Part shown: positions 34,480 through 48,510 of the stretch, in pieces | Position numbering within the stretch: position 1 is the first letter of the stretch | Layout of the letters: every line of letters begins with the position of its first letter | Assembly: GCA_019914945.1 (NCBI GenBank) | Contig: CM034101.1 | Span: 3,173,188-3,237,187 of the forward strand | DNA from: Typha latifolia | Lineage: Eukaryota > Streptophyta > Magnoliopsida > Poales > Typhaceae | Reading direction: 5' to 3' | Length of the DNA: 64,000 bases | The notes under the pieces: model-generated | What the model was told of the DNA's origin: nothing | What the model saw: the letters and a program-made list of their open reading frames with translations, nothing else | Databases searched by the model: none | Made by a program: the position numbers and the translations under genes

Positions 34480-37340
34480 CTCTTTTCTTGTTTTGTTTTG
34501 TTCTTTGATGAACGAACGTACGAGAAGGGTAGTGGGAGAAAAATAACCTGGAGTTGGAGGGGGCAAACTGCAAAAAGTAATTATGAGTGGTTTTCGGATT
34601 GGAGGAGAGGAAGTGGGAAGGGTAATGATTGATAGAATGAGTGGGTGGCAGTCTACTGCTCTCACCCCTTAATTTTACACAATTGCCCCTGTGACTAAAC
34701 TATAGAAAAATTCGTTCTCTAATAGTAGTAGTAGTAACACACGTTGCTTATACATAATTACTTGGCAGCTCATGATTCGTTATTAACCCCCCCCACTCTC
34801 TATTAAGCTAAGAACACGTCGGCCCTCGAGTCAAATACCTCCCTCCCATATCTGTTGATAGAAAATAGTAAAGTAATCATTTTTATCCTTTTCTTTTACT
34901 AAATTAAAGATAAACTAGTCACTAAAGCATTTTAAATTGATGATGTGATAGTTACGTTGATATTTTTCTTAATAAAAAAAATTAAATGGATAACTAATAA
35001 AAAAAACACTTCACAAATTGTTTAAATAATTAAAATGATCAATATGACACAACTAATAAAGAGTTTTTTATTTATTTTTTTTGCGTGTGTACCCTTGGAA
35101 TATCTTTTATTTTAACATAAATATGAGATTTATGCTAAAATTACCGAGATATATATGCAAATTAATTCCTTCAAACTTTTAATCTCGGGTATTAGATTGC
35201 AAGTAAAAGTCCTTGGTGGGCCATGGAGCTTGTCAGGTTCATAGGATATTTAGCAAAAGGACAATAAATTGCGTAGAAATCTAATGTGATCATGTATCAA
35301 ATCGATTACCAGTTTTGGAATTGCGGCAATGCTCAGAATTGCTTTGCATTGCTTGTCTTAATTAATGGCATCCAAGAGCTGGTGGCCATGAAGAGATAGA
35401 AGACAATCGATATGGGCTTAAGTGTGAAAGGCTCCTGATTGACATGGACTAATCGGAAAGACTGTTTGCATATATATATATATGAATCTAAACAGTTCTA
35501 CAGATGAATTCTTCTCTTATTTTTACCCTGAGATAATCTTTTTGGTCATTAGATAGGTCAAAACTTTTTCATATAATCTTTTTTATTATGTTCTTTTTAT
35601 TTTTAAATGAGAAGTTCTTCAACAAAGTATGTGATTTCAATATGTTTGACTGGTTAGAACACGAGCTAAAATGTTATTATTACACCTACTCATGAGGCGA
35701 ATCCGAATAAAGAAATATAGAGATATCTAGATGATTAATAAAACGACCCAATTAGGTTTTAAGTTATCCTACTGGAGGGAGTTGAATTACCAACCTCATA
35801 TATGTATAGATCACTCGAACTATTTCTTAATTCATTGTTCACTTATTTTTTATTGAAGAAAAAATATTCTGTAAACAAATCTTTCATTTTATGTTATATA
35901 TATAATAAATTTATTACAATATAGTAGAGAGAGAGAGAGAGAGAGAGAGAATCCAAAGACAAACCTCCAATTGTGATGAAATAATGATAATATGTGGCAG
36001 GTCCAACAACAGTAAGCAATATGCTGTGCATTTTTTTGCCAAGGGAAAAAGAAAGAAAGAGAAAGAAAGAAGAAGAATAGATTGAGTGAAAAGACAAGAA
36101 TGCCCCTTCCTTCCCCTTTCATGTGTGGGAACATGCATTCATTGAAGTCGTATGTCAGTGGTTCAGCATGCTTCCATCCATGTAATGTCATTTCGAGAGG
36201 ACAGATTGGATGCCTCATAGCTCCTGCAATCATTGACAACTATGTAATGCTTCACTATGCAAACCCTACCTCCTAAAGACATAGCTTCAAACACTAACTA
36301 TTACTTCTCCTAACCCCTTTTATTTTTTACCTATAAAGCTTAAATGTAATTGAAAATAGCTATTGATATTTGAAAGTTACTGAATAACGAGATGTATATA
36401 TAAGTCGTTGATTGGATCAACGGTTTTAAAATAAACAAAACTCGTAAAAAAAATTTAGTTAAAACCTTAAAGCTGTCAAAAACTCAACTATTCCTTATTT
36501 ATTAATTCAAACAACATAACTTATACCTTGGGTCTTCGACGAAAACTAAAAATTAAAGTTACTTGCTCCTTAACTATTACTCATATTATTTTTATTGTTT
36601 TCAAGAAAAAGAGTAGACACGTACGACTCTCTGAGATATTTAATTACATCACTAAGTTCTCTCCATTAGAAAAAAAAACTATTGAAATTTTATTAACTAA
36701 TTAGATGGACAAATATGCTCTTATCTCTTATTAGATGTAGATTGAGAGTTTCAGGGACACTTTTACCCATTATTAAGTTAGTTAAAATTTAATATTATTT
36801 ATATCTAGATTTCTAATGAAATCTCGCCGGAGAAAGCTTGCTGATATATTTTAATAATTAATAGGATGCATGTGTCAAAAAATAATTCCAAAGGAGATTA
36901 ATGATGCGGAGCAATAGTTAAAAGTAACCCTAACTCTTTGAATAAAAACAAAGTTAGGTATCTGTTAGGCATTTCATTTGCAACCTTGAATTATATATGA
37001 TATGATTATGCGATAGTATAGTATAGTATAGTATACATTAGCTATCTATACTTGATTTTGGAGTGGCTTCATTGGGGTTCTGGTCCTAGATTTGATTCTC
37101 TAATAGTTGACAAAGACTCTAGTGCTCTCTAAAGTTTGGCCCTTGACGCCCACTTGTACTCAATCTTAGGAACATTTTGAGTGGGAGTGAATAGGACATT
37201 GACAAAATCCATACCCTTGTCCACTTCTCATTTATATAGATTTAGGTATACGACATATATATATATATACACACACATATTGAGAAAGGGGAGAAAAAAT
37301 AAATAATAAATAATAAAAAGGATTGTTGTTGGACTATTTG
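34480..37340. other. spacer between the divergent YABBY and MAM33 genes
   Basis: The left end should hold the YABBY promoter. The rest is AT-rich with a (GA)n tract at 35926-35950, a GTATA pentamer run near 37014-37035 and an AT/AC repeat near 37253-37280. A short stretch at 36399-36424 resembles the inverted repeat at 42692 (see findings). No gene is supported. Confidence 0.4.
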
Positions 37341-37348
37341 CAGTTTGA

Positions 37349-37409
37349 AGCCCAACTTAGGTATAAATAAGACCCAGCCCAGATAATAAGCAGGCCAATT
37401 TGAAGCCCA
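37349..37409 (+). promoter_or_regulatory. MAM33 promoter: three site II elements and a TATA box
   Basis: AGCCCA (reverse of TGGGCT) occurs at 37349-37354, 37376-37381 and 37404-37409. TATAAATA lies at 37362-37369, about 130 bases before the ATG. Site II elements bind TCP factors and are enriched in promoters of plant mitochondrial and ribosomal protein genes, which fits the product. Confidence 0.55.
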
Positions 37410-37501
37410 AATCGAGACCCTTCCAAGTTCCAAATTCCAAATTCTAATTCGCAAAACCCCCAAAATCGAGTGCTTAAACCTTCCCTCCTCTCTTCGCAAC
37501 C

Positions 37502-40249
37502 ATGTGGGCTCGATCCTTCTACGGTGGCGGCGGCGGCATTCCGTGGCGTCGCCTCCTCATCCGACGCCTCTCGTCCTCCGCCTCTGCTGTGGATTCTATC
37601 CTCCTTCGCTCCCTCAAAGACCACTACCTCGAAGTCTCCAAGATGACACCTCCTCCGGTAACCCCTCCTTCCATTCTGTTTTTTAGGGTTTAAATTTATG
37701 TTTCCATCTCATCTCGTCCCTCTCGTTTATGTGCTGTAGAAAGTGAACCCGCCGTCGCCATTCACGATCTTGAAAGGCGCGCTGGATAAGGACGGGCCCG
37801 TGCTGCGTAGATCGTATAAGGATGACGAAATCTCGATTTCGGTTATGCGATTGGCTAACATAATGCCCGCTGGGGCGGAGGATGAGGACGATGGGGATGA
37901 GTCGATCAACCAGATGTTTCTCCATGTGGATGTGGCGAAGCCCGGGAGGGAGGAGTCGCTGCAATTCCTCTGCGGGTTGTATCCGGATACCGTCGGGATC
38001 CACTCCGTGTGCCTTCGGCCAAAGGTTGGAACCGGGACTGGGTCGGCGGCGGCCGCTGCAAATCACCAGGGCCGTGTTTTCCAGTAAGCCCGTTCTTTTC
38101 GTCTGACAATTTTTCTACATCTTGCTGTTAAAATGTGATTTTGAGACGGATTCCTGTTAGGTTTTAATGAAATTAGAATTCTGTTAAAATGCAGGTAATG
38201 TTGGTTTTAGGTAGGTTTGAGAAGTTGATTGGTTTGTTATTGAAATGTGCATGCCAATGAATTAATCCTTGCGGTAACCAAGCAGGTCTGCTAGTTGACT
38301 AGATATTTCTAGTCAATTTTATTGGATCTTATTTGCTTGATTGATTGTTTTATTTTATAGTTGAGTTGCCATACTAGGAGAGAATTAGCAAATTCATTTC
38401 AACTTATTACTTGAAAAATGGAGAGGTGACAACATGCCAATTTAATTAATTATTATTAGGATTTGGAGTTGTGGCTATAGTAGCATACAGAGTAAGAAAA
38501 TTGGATTGCCACAGAAAATGTCTCGATTGGGTTACGTAGCTACGGAAGTGAATTATATTATTACTATTGTTTCAATTATTTGTAAAAGGATATAGATAGC
38601 TTGTGAGTGTGAGTTAGGATTACTATTGAATAGATTTACGAGATCTCCAAAATCACACTAAGCTGATTCTAATTCGTTGAAAGTTGACTAATGATTATTT
38701 AAAGAGTGCCATTTTGTTTTGTACGGATCAACTCTTGCTGAAATTTTTTTCATCATCGGCATGGTCATCCAAATGTTTTCACATCTACATGTGTCTACAT
38801 GGATTGGGCCACAACCCTTGTCTGAGGTGAAGGGATTCAGTTATAAGAGATCTTGGATAGGGGATTAAGATTCAGAAGTAGGTTATGAAATGGATAAGAC
38901 ACTAAATTGGTACATGATGCAGTAAATTTTGAACTTGGACGCAAATGGGTAATGATGCAGCAACGTATAGAATATATGCTCATGCATGTACGTGAATTGA
39001 CCTGCAAATGACACTATGAAGTACAAACAATTTATTAGTTGCCCAAATATGTGCACTTGCTAGTTACAATACGGAGTGATTATAGGAGTATCTCTGTATC
39101 CCCTCATTTGTATATATTACCATTCATAAGAAAATGGTAATACTCAAAAGTTAATTTTAAAAGAACAATTAAAAAACCACAATGAGTTGTCCTTATTTTA
39201 TAAACACCATATGTTGGAAATCATTCAAACACGAAATATAGTATGCATAGTAGTACCAAACTATCATGCCTTGTCCTTTATCTTATTATCATGAGGCTAA
39301 AGAAGTTAATGTTCTGTAGATAAACATGCACGCTCAATTTTTATTGGCTGCTTGAAACCCCATAAAGTTATGTTAGATCTATGAAAGTGTAAGTATCAAC
39401 TATTTCCAAGGCAAAAGTTTAGAAGCTAAAGATACAAAATGTCTTAGATTAGATGTTGTCATTTTAGGACTTATGTTGCATAATGCATAATCATTTATGA
39501 ATTGAAAGTTTAATTACATTGAACGTCATGAAATAGCATATTCTTAATCCTTATAAAGAAGTTTATTCATAATAGCTCTTGACCAATCATATTATGCTGT
39601 AAATTGTTGAAGAGAAAGTTGTGAATGCTGATTGAAGGCATGCATATTCTTTTTCATTTTATTTTCCTTTTCCTGGAGCCCAAGTTATCAGTAACTTTAT
39701 CATGGATTGTATTTGTTGTTGCTAAGAAGTGGGGCTTGGCAACTCGGTTGCCACCAAGCCCATGTGTGGAAAGCTGACCTAGCCCATTGAGATGCCTGGC
39801 CTTTCTTGTGTTAGAACACTTCAATAAGCTGGTTTCACTCATGACAGGTTGCACATTATGTACAGCCTATATGCTGCAATCTTTTTTTATAAAAAAATAA
39901 TAAAATAAATCTAAATAGCATTATTTTAGTTTGCTGCTGTTCTCAAATATTCTATTGAAGCCATCTCATGACATTTCAAGACTATATCATCCTATTTCTT
40001 TTTTATGCACTTATTTTAGTTGCTTTTCAACTTGGAATGTTGTTAAGATGCATACCTTATGGTCGTTGAACTGGCAGGGAGCTGGACCAAAAGGTGAGGG
40101 ATGCCTTCCATATATATATTGAGGCCCGTGGCATAAATGAGAATCTTTTCCCTTTCCTCCAAGCATGGCTTTATGTGAAGGACCACCGAAACCTCATGCG
40201 TTGGTTTAAGAGTGTGGGTGCCTTCATCAGTGAGCGAAAGGCTGTCTGA
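37502..40249 (+). CDS. MAM33: MAM33/p32 (C1QBP-type) mitochondrial acidic protein (3 exons)
   Basis: Exons are 37502-37657, 37740-38083 and 40078-40249, giving 223 residues. The N-terminus MWARSFYGGGGG followed by RRLLIRRLSSS is Arg/Ser-rich without acids, a good mitochondrial presequence. The MAM33 domain follows: DDEISISVMRLA, an acidic loop EDEDDGDE, FLHVDVAKPG, LQFLCGLYPDTVGIHSVCLR, and the C-terminal ELDQKVRDAFHIYIEARGI and FLQAWLYVKDHRNLMRW. Members form doughnut-shaped trimers with an acidic face in the mitochondrial matrix and are linked to respiratory-complex or ribosome assembly. The stop follows SERKAV, the usual end for the family. Intron 2 is 1994 bases and AT-rich, with no recognised insert. 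Family is sure; the particular paralogue is not. Confidence 0.93.
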
Positions 40250-42691
40250 GCTGCATTTGCCTCATCCATTGTAGAATTGAGAATTTCACTTTCTTTATGG
40301 TTCTGTGCACGTGCAACTGTCAAATATCTAAACCCAAGTTTTGAGTATTCAGATGAGGTGAAGGGAAATCACTCGGCTTGTGGTAATCTTATAGAAGTAC
40401 TTCCAGACAAATTACTCAGTTGGAAAAGCGTTTAAAGACTGATAGATTGGTATCACCAGAATCCAAAAGAAATTAAACTTCTTCTCTTTGTTGTACTTCC
40501 AGTTGTTAGGATGACAGAGAGCATGTAAGCATAAATGCATTTTATCTGAACCAGTCTCGACTTATTTTCCTTTAGACAAATGATAGATGTCTCATAGATT
40601 CCAACCAACCGACAATAAAATTGCTCTTGGTGCCTTTTCTCTATCCCGTCTATTGTTTTGTTCCTATCTTGGATTCATGTTGTTGTTTCAACTATCCTCT
40701 TGTTTATAGAATGATCAGACTGACAAGGATGCAACCTGTACCTACATTAAGAGGATTTCCATCATGCAGTATGTTGATGGCATACTTACTCTTTACTTCA
40801 ATTTTAAGTCAATATGGATCTTGGGTTTGATGGCCATGCCCTAACCTAATTTCTGGAACTTTGTGTCCCTTTGGGCCAATTCTATTATTGCATCTAGGAC
40901 TCATGTAGATTAAATCTCTAGCTGGCCCAATTGGGTAATTGAGTGCATATATCTGGATCCAATCCTCTGACATGGTCAGTGAACTTGGATTGAGTATAAA
41001 TCTTCCATTATGAGTTGCTACTCTGAAGTATGCTTGAAATTTGGTAATGTGTCAAAATTGCAAGGACCCACCATTTTTTTTCCGTAGTCAGGCCAAGTTG
41101 TTGGACATCCAAATACTTCTCATAGTCTTCTTCAAGCATCATCATGCCTCCATTAAAGTGTTGGGGGGTCAAGTTAGTGGTGCCATTTCTTCTGTGACAT
41201 ATCTCTCACTATCTGAGTTAGAGGCTCAACTCTGCTGCTGCTGTTAAAAGAGGGCCTTAGCTTCTTTCTTTTTTCTCCCATGTTCTTTCTCTTTCTCTTT
41301 ATTTTAGCTCCAATGTTTTTTTCCACAAAGAATTTGAGTACCCAAATGACAACAACATAAAGCACAGGGGGGGAGTATTCAAAAAGTAGTTCCCTTCTTT
41401 TGTGCTTAAATATTAGTATTTGATTTTATCTTTAACTTTTAAAAAAATAAAGTTACTAAAAAAAACTGTGTTCTGACTTTATTCTCATTCACATCCTATC
41501 CTATCATATTGATATTTATCATTTTACCCATCCATTTTGCTCTCATGCCTCAAAAATGCCCTATCAATAGTTTTCTTAACTAATAGCTATTATATATAGA
41601 TATATGAGTTAAATTAACTATAGATATAAAATGATCTAAATACTCTTAAGTAAGATAAGTTTTCTAAGATTAGGTTTTTGTAAAATGGAACCAGATTTTC
41701 ACGTCAAATTAGGGCCATTTTATTATTTTTTATAAAAGTAATGCTGGAATCTTTCCTATTCCTTCAGCTAACGTTAGGTAAAAATTTACTCCATATCAAA
41801 CTTTGTGACTGATTCTTCCATCAGAAATATTGAATTTGGAAATGTTTTGCTTGAAGAGGCAAATGGAATTTAGATTCTCCTTCTACACTTCATCTTTTAA
41901 AAAGCTGATCAAAATTCTCTGAAGAAATTCTTGTGGCCCAAATCATCTAGAAGTTAGATTTAATGCTAACAACTTCTTTGAATATTAAAATAGCAAAACA
42001 TTCCACTACTATTCCAAAGTAAAGAAAATAGAGTTAAATCTCTAAATTTTGAATCTATGTGAATATTCTTTAAAATCTATTGTTTTTGCATAGCTGTCCT
42101 TCTAGTTATTATCTGATGAGTGATAACTACATGTTATAATCGAAAGTATTTAAATGATAAAATAACAAAGATTCCTTTAGTTAAGAGCAATGTATACAAA
42201 AAAGAATGAGAATATTTTTGTCCTTCTAGTATTAAATAGATCAAAATTTATGTTGGTTAGACTTTTTTGGGTATCTCTAAGAAAAAAGGTTGTTAAGAAT
42301 ATCTATATAAAAACCAAATATTTTGAAAGGCATATATATAAAACACCAATTTTAGAGGAATATATACATAAGATAAAAGATTTTAAAAGTACATGCATGA
42401 AAAAATTCCTTAAAATAATGCTTCTTTCTAGGCTCATAAATACCAAATTATTGATCCTTTGGCATATAGAAGCATTGGAGCAATCAAAATGTTAATTGTT
42501 CCTATGAAACATCCTCTTGGAAGTTGGGAACTTTAGGGATAGAAGATAGAGATTTTGACCAAACAAACCCTACTAAAAACTTATTTAATTTGGTTAGTAT
42601 ATTTTAAAACTTAAATAACATATTAATATGTTTGAAAATCATTGTTCCAAATATAAGTTGATGTTTGAAAATCAATGATTCAGTCGTCGAC

Positions 42692-42818
42692 TTTTAAATA
42701 TAAGTTGCTGATTGAATTAACGACTTATATAAAAATTAATTTTTTTAAAAAAAGTTATAAAATATAAAAATAAATTTTTATATAAGTCGTTGATTTAATT
42801 AGCAATTTATATTTAAAA
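42692..42818. mobile_element. MITE-like inverted repeat
   Basis: A 46-base arm at 42692-42737 is the reverse complement of 42773-42818 with four mismatches, all of the transition type, across a 35-base AT-rich loop. The core is CGACTTATATAAAAATT and its complement. No coding capacity is present. The structure fits a small hairpin-type non-autonomous element or a foldback repeat. Target-site duplications were not identified. Confidence 0.5.
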
Positions 42819-43342
42819 TTCATTGAACTAGAAAGTAATTTATAAAAATATAATTTCTTAAAGCTTAGGCAAATTTTATAAAAGATTTAAAATTTTCATA
42901 AATTAAAAACTAATAGCAGACTTAAAATAATTAAAAATCATACAAGATAAAGGGGATCCATTCGTCCCAAGTCCTCTATGGTTTTTTTATGTAGAAACTT
43001 ACAAGAAAAATCCCTTTCATTCCCTTGTTTCTTTCCCATTAAACAAAATAAAGATTAACATGAAGAAGTTAAATAATCCTATTATTAACAAATTTAAGGC
43101 AATAAACTAAGTTCTTATGACCCAAATGAATCATCGCAGCGGTATCTTTTGTTATTATTTTTAGATTAGTGAAGTAATTATTTTAATGTTGCATATGTCG
43201 CCTTGCTACTTTGTAATAAGCTAATCGGGGGATTTGGAATTCTAAGAGATAATTGATTGAAAGAGATCATATTTTGTTATCAAAAGTCGGTCCACTCCAT
43301 GTGTATGAATCAATAGCATCTATACTAAAAATTGTTTCTTAT

Positions 43343-43362
43343 TATATATATATATATATATA
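43343..43362. repeat. (AT)n tract
   Basis: About 10 AT units in intergenic DNA. Confidence 0.8.
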
Positions 43363-46300
43363 CTTGAACAAAACTTATGCAATGATTCTATTTTATATCT
43401 TTTATATATGGAGACAGAAAGTTGGATTAATGGCCCAAAAAATGTTATGATTTATAGACTAAGAGAGAGAAGAAGATAGAAAGAAAAACTAAAATGAAGG
43501 GGCTTTGGCTCATATAGAGTCATAGATGACACTCCTCTCTCTCTCTCTCTCTACCTTTAATTAAAATTAAATAATTAATTATGTTAAAGTTGGTCCAAAA
43601 CTATAGCTGTGGGCGTAAAGCCACCGTACATTTGAATATGATTAAATAGAAATAATAATTTTTATTTGTTTATTGCTAAATTGAAAGATTTACTACTATT
43701 TCTATGTTTAGTGAGTGTAATAGTTAATTTTAATGTGATATAAAGTGAATAAAAATATTAAAGATTTATTTTTGATTTAACATAAAATATATTGATGGGA
43801 TAGATACTAATGGTAAATTGGTAATTAAATTGATGTGTAGTATAAAATGTAATTTTGATAAATAATATTTATATTTTAAAATATGACTATTATAATATTT
43901 AACTATTATTTTAGAATAAATAATTATATTATAGAATAAGAAAAAAAATGGGGTTAAATATATTTGCCATCTTGTACTATGTATTCTAGAAGGTCTTAAG
44001 GCGGTCCATGTAATTATAAAATGAGTACATAGAGTAAAGTAATTTATTTTTACGCATAAGTAAAAATTATTTAATCAAAAAAATTATTTTAATTGGGCTT
44101 TATGACGCTCAACAAAGTCGTACATGGTATGCACCTATTTATTATATATTATCGTATCTCTCCGGCTCATTCTCCAAGGTATAAATTGCGTAGGGGCACA
44201 CAAATTAATCCAAATAAAAGGTATATCTATGGGCTAACGCTATAAGAGCTCCTTAAGCTGATGAGGGTTCAGGTACCCACTACCCACAGAACTCCTCTCT
44301 CTCCTCTCTCTCCTCTCTGCTCTCTTGTGAGTTCTGACTCGTCGTCAACTCCGATTGGGGTTTTGCTGACTTTTCCACTTTTCTTTAAAGCATTTTAGCA
44401 AACATCTTGTGGGTTGTCTTTTCTCACCCTCTCTTAATGCGCGTGTGGCTGAGAGTTAGCTGGCCCTCGCCTTCTCTGCATCCCTTTTGGAACATTTTGG
44501 GTGTCCCCACTTGGAAGCCTTCCATTTTCTCTCTCTCTCTCTCTCTCTCTCGTTTTAAAAGACTCTATTTTATTTTATTTTACTCTTTTGTCGATTTTAT
44601 AACTAGACCTTTTTCTAAAAAAGTATAATTTTATACGACAACTTGAGTTGTTAAAGTAAATCTAATTATTTCAAATAAAAAAGTACCACAATTGTTTTTA
44701 AGTAAGTCTAATTTTTTTTTATTAGTAGAGTTATGAATAAACTATAAATCTGAGTAATAGTAAGGTGTTATGTGAAAACTTTAGAACAAAAAATTGAGAC
44801 TTCTAATTATAAAATCTTCATACGTAAAACATAAGGAGTGAATATAAAAATAGTGAAAATATAAGGTGTAGATGATAAAAGCAGAATCTAATTTTTTTTA
44901 ATAAAAATTTCTCTACATATTATTAGCTTTTTATTTAACTAATTAAAATTTTAGATCAATAAATATTATGGTGTTAGTAATTTATAGATGATGTTAGATG
45001 TCTCTATCGTTGGTAGCTCATTGCTAATGATATAGAAGGCAATATGATATATCTTGGCATTGAAAATTAGAAAAGCACAACATGATTCATGGGATTAGTG
45101 AGCTTAATTATAGCTTTGTCCCCAATGTCAACTATAGTGTTTAGTGGATAGAATTCCTTAACGAAATTTTCAAACTCAAATAAAGTTTTGGGCTTCTTTT
45201 ACATAATTGACACTAAAAACTTAAATATATCATAATTATTATTATTATATTCTTTAAAATATCGGACTTGCCGCTAAGATCGTTTGACTCTCTCGAAATT
45301 ATTATTATGTAAAATAACTTAAATAGTCTCTCTCTTTTAAAGTTTAGAATGTAATATATTAAGGAAGAATTATTTTATTATATTATGGCATTAAATATAA
45401 TATATAATAGTTTTTAAAATATTTTAATGTAAGGAAAAAAATAGTCTTTTAAATTCATAACAATGGTATTTTTGAAGAAACACAATAATTTCGATGGCAA
45501 TTATAATATTCTAAATATGTTAAAATTCCTAAATTTTAATTAAATCAGCATGGAAAGATTAGGATTACAAGGGATAAAGAGAATTACAAAGCTTACAAGA
45601 AAGTGGTTAACATCACACTAATTTGCTGATGGATTAACTTTTGTCTCGTTAATTTGTTTGATTTGGTAAGCGTCAATTAGAGCATAGTGTGCTGCCCACT
45701 TTACTATAATGAGTCTTAATCATGGCCAACATGTCGGTTTAATAGATTTGTTTTATTTCTCCACTAGTTTATGTTAGTTTGTGTCCTGTTCTTGGTGTAA
45801 TAGCCTTGCTAAGGCTGTCATTTTGATTTTAGACAGGTAGGTTTATTGGTGCCGTCTGATTACTAAGTAATTAAACAATGGCGCTTAATGTCTTTGTGTC
45901 TTTAAAAGCTAATTATAATCTAAAGATTTATATTGTTTAAGAGGTGCAATAGGAATGTAAAATGGAGCTTAATCACGTCTATATCTAATAAAATAATAAT
46001 TTTATTTTTGCCACTATATATGGTAAGCAAATTCTTTTTCTATCATTCAAGGGATACATAGGAAACCAGACATCAGAAAAGAAGAATGGTAATGGTAGCA
46101 AAGAGATATACTAAAATTTAACAGCAGAGCTCACATAGATAGTCACTTTCAGATACAGATACAGAGCACTCTGCATTGGACTTGAGAGCTAAGCTGACTC
46201 CATTTCAATCCCTCCTTCCTTCCTTCCTTTGTTGCAAAGGAAACCCAAAGAGTAAAACTACTGATGCCTCACCTCATTCCACTGAGTAAATTTGTGCAAT

Positions 46301-47106
46301 GTGTTCACATGAGCATACTAGAATTGAAGAGAATATAATCATCATAAGGTGGTTGGAATCATCATAACTATGTGGCCCTACTTCAATGGATTAAGGTGTT
46401 CACATGCCAATGCCTTTGATCTTCTTTTTTTTTTTTTTAAATTAATATTTTTTTCTCATTGCTTTTTTCCATTAAATCTTAAATTTGTAGATTGGATATA
46501 AAAAATTCACTGAATATTAACCCTAATGTTTACTAATATCGAACTAATGATCTCCTTCATAGGATAGATTGATAGTAAACTTGTCAAATAGCAATTAAAA
46601 AAAAAAACTATCCAAATCAAAATTTTAACAAAATTTAGTCGTTATTCAGGAGCTTAAGTCGTTAGATAATATATTAATATCATATTTTATGTCGTTAACA
46701 TATCCACTAATGTGTTGCCACATAGATAGATCTATGCTAGATTACAGAATGCGCGGCCCATCATAATTTAATACTAAATTTGATGTTAAAGAATAATGGA
46801 TAAGATCGACTTAATATGATTTAAAATCATAATTTTAAAAAAGATTAGCCCTAATAAAGTATCAGATAATTGATGCCATTGTCACGAGAGATTTGATGGG
46901 AGATCAGAAGTTGATTCTTCCAAAGTACAATTGAATTTTGACTAGGGCCACAAAAGCCCCCACTCTGAAAAAATAAAATATAAAAGATTATAAAGAGTAG
47001 AAGAATGACAAGGAGAGAAAAGAAGAAGAAGAAAGAATTGCTATTATATTCAAGGAGAAGAAGAAAGTCCTCATAGTTATACAAAAATATGAACAGGTCT
47101 AACTTT

Positions 47107-47151
<45 letters not shown>
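47107..47151. repeat. (TAA)n microsatellite
   Basis: About 15 uninterrupted trinucleotide units in intergenic DNA, a likely polymorphic marker. Confidence 0.9.
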
Positions 47152-48263
47152 GACATCTTTGGCGTTGAGACTTATTAAATTTGGGTTTAAACAGAATAAA
47201 GTGAAAGCTCACTCCATTGCCAGAGATATGTGGATTAGGCAAGGGTTTAATAATAATAAAATAATATTTCGTCCAGTTTTGTTATGTCTAACTCTCTAAA
47301 AGGAGAGAATAGGTTCAGAGTAAGATATTAAATACTATTTTCCCTAAATTATGTTAAGAAAAAGACAAACATAAAAAGCCCTTAAGATAGCTAATCACTA
47401 GGTTTTTTTTAACATATATACTCTTAAAAATCGCTTATTTATTTATATACCCTGCTAAAGTTTATATTTACATATAAAATATTTAATTTTTAAGAATTTT
47501 AATAAATAAGACTCTATATTTTATTTAGTTTATAATTTATATCCTGTTTTTGAGGTTTTTGTAACTCGAAACCTACTTTTTTCTTATAATTCTTATTTAA
47601 CACATCAGTTAATTAAACGGGTATAGAAAAATATATTCTATTATAATATATTAAATAATTTATAAATACCTAAATTACTTATGACTTCTTGAGAAGAAGA
47701 GCAGAACAGAGAGAAGGAAAAATAGTAGTGATAGTATTTTAGTAATTTAGTTGATATTAAGTAGTTAGTTAAAATAACGTCAGGATGTTAAATGAGGATT
47801 ATAAAAAAAATGAGGGATAGAATTACAAAATAGTCAAAGACAGGATGTGATTCATAAAATAGTTAAAATATAGGATGTGATTTATAAAATAATTTTTTTT
47901 TTAGAAAATAAAAAAAAATTCTGAGAGGATATATATAACTAAATACAAGAATTTTCAGGGGTATAAACGCAAAAAGGAGACCTAAATAATTAGGGCCAGT
48001 GAAAAGGCCAAATGCCATGCCCGGCAACTCAGGGATGCTACGAAGACTCCGAATTGGCAGTGAGAGTGACTGAAAACAACCAAAGTTTCCAAAAACGACG
48101 TGCCCACTTCCATTCCATTGCATTTGCCGGGATTGCGACCGCCGTGCGATTCAATTATTTCCTTTGGATATAATATAAAGCCAGGAAGTGGACTCTGGCG
48201 ACTTCCCTAATCTTGATCCTATACTCCACCTCCTCTTAATCTCAATACTAATAATACAAACCT

Positions 48264-48288
48264 TTTCTTCTTCTTCTTCTTCTTCTTC
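48264..48288 (+). repeat. (CTT)n tract downstream of a TATA-like element
   Basis: About eight CTT units lie some 100 bases after an AT-rich TATA-like sequence near 48168. This could be an alternative upstream leader for the gene at 49266, but no splice link is visible. Confidence 0.7.
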
Positions 48289-48485
48289 GAGCCTTTGCTT
48301 TCAAGAAAAGTGATTAAATTGTGAGACGTAATAAAAGTTTAACTTGCAAGCTATATTATATCTACCGTATAACAAAAGGAACCATCTTGGTGGAATTTTT
48401 AGTTTGGTTTAATGCCTTAAATGGCATATGCTTAGCTTTATGCACCTTTTTTTTTTTTTTTTTGAAATAGATACCAGTGTATGAT

Positions 48486-48510
48486 TATATATATATATAT
48501 ATATATATAT
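48486..48510. repeat. (AT)n tract
   Basis: About 12 AT units in the upstream region of the NT-C2 gene. Confidence 0.85.

Noticed and set aside
42190..42495. 101-residue ORF in the large gap
   Set aside because: Lys/Ile/Asn-rich composition follows the local AT content; no motif or splice context.
46165..46230. Weak resemblance to a miR319/miR159 precursor (TTGGACTTGAGAGCT)
   Set aside because: Too many mismatches to the mature miRNA and no matching opposite arm was found.
48150..48300. Possible alternative promoter for the NT-C2 gene
   Set aside because: A TATA-like element and CTT-rich leader are present, but no splice donor could be tied to the coding exon about 1 kb away.
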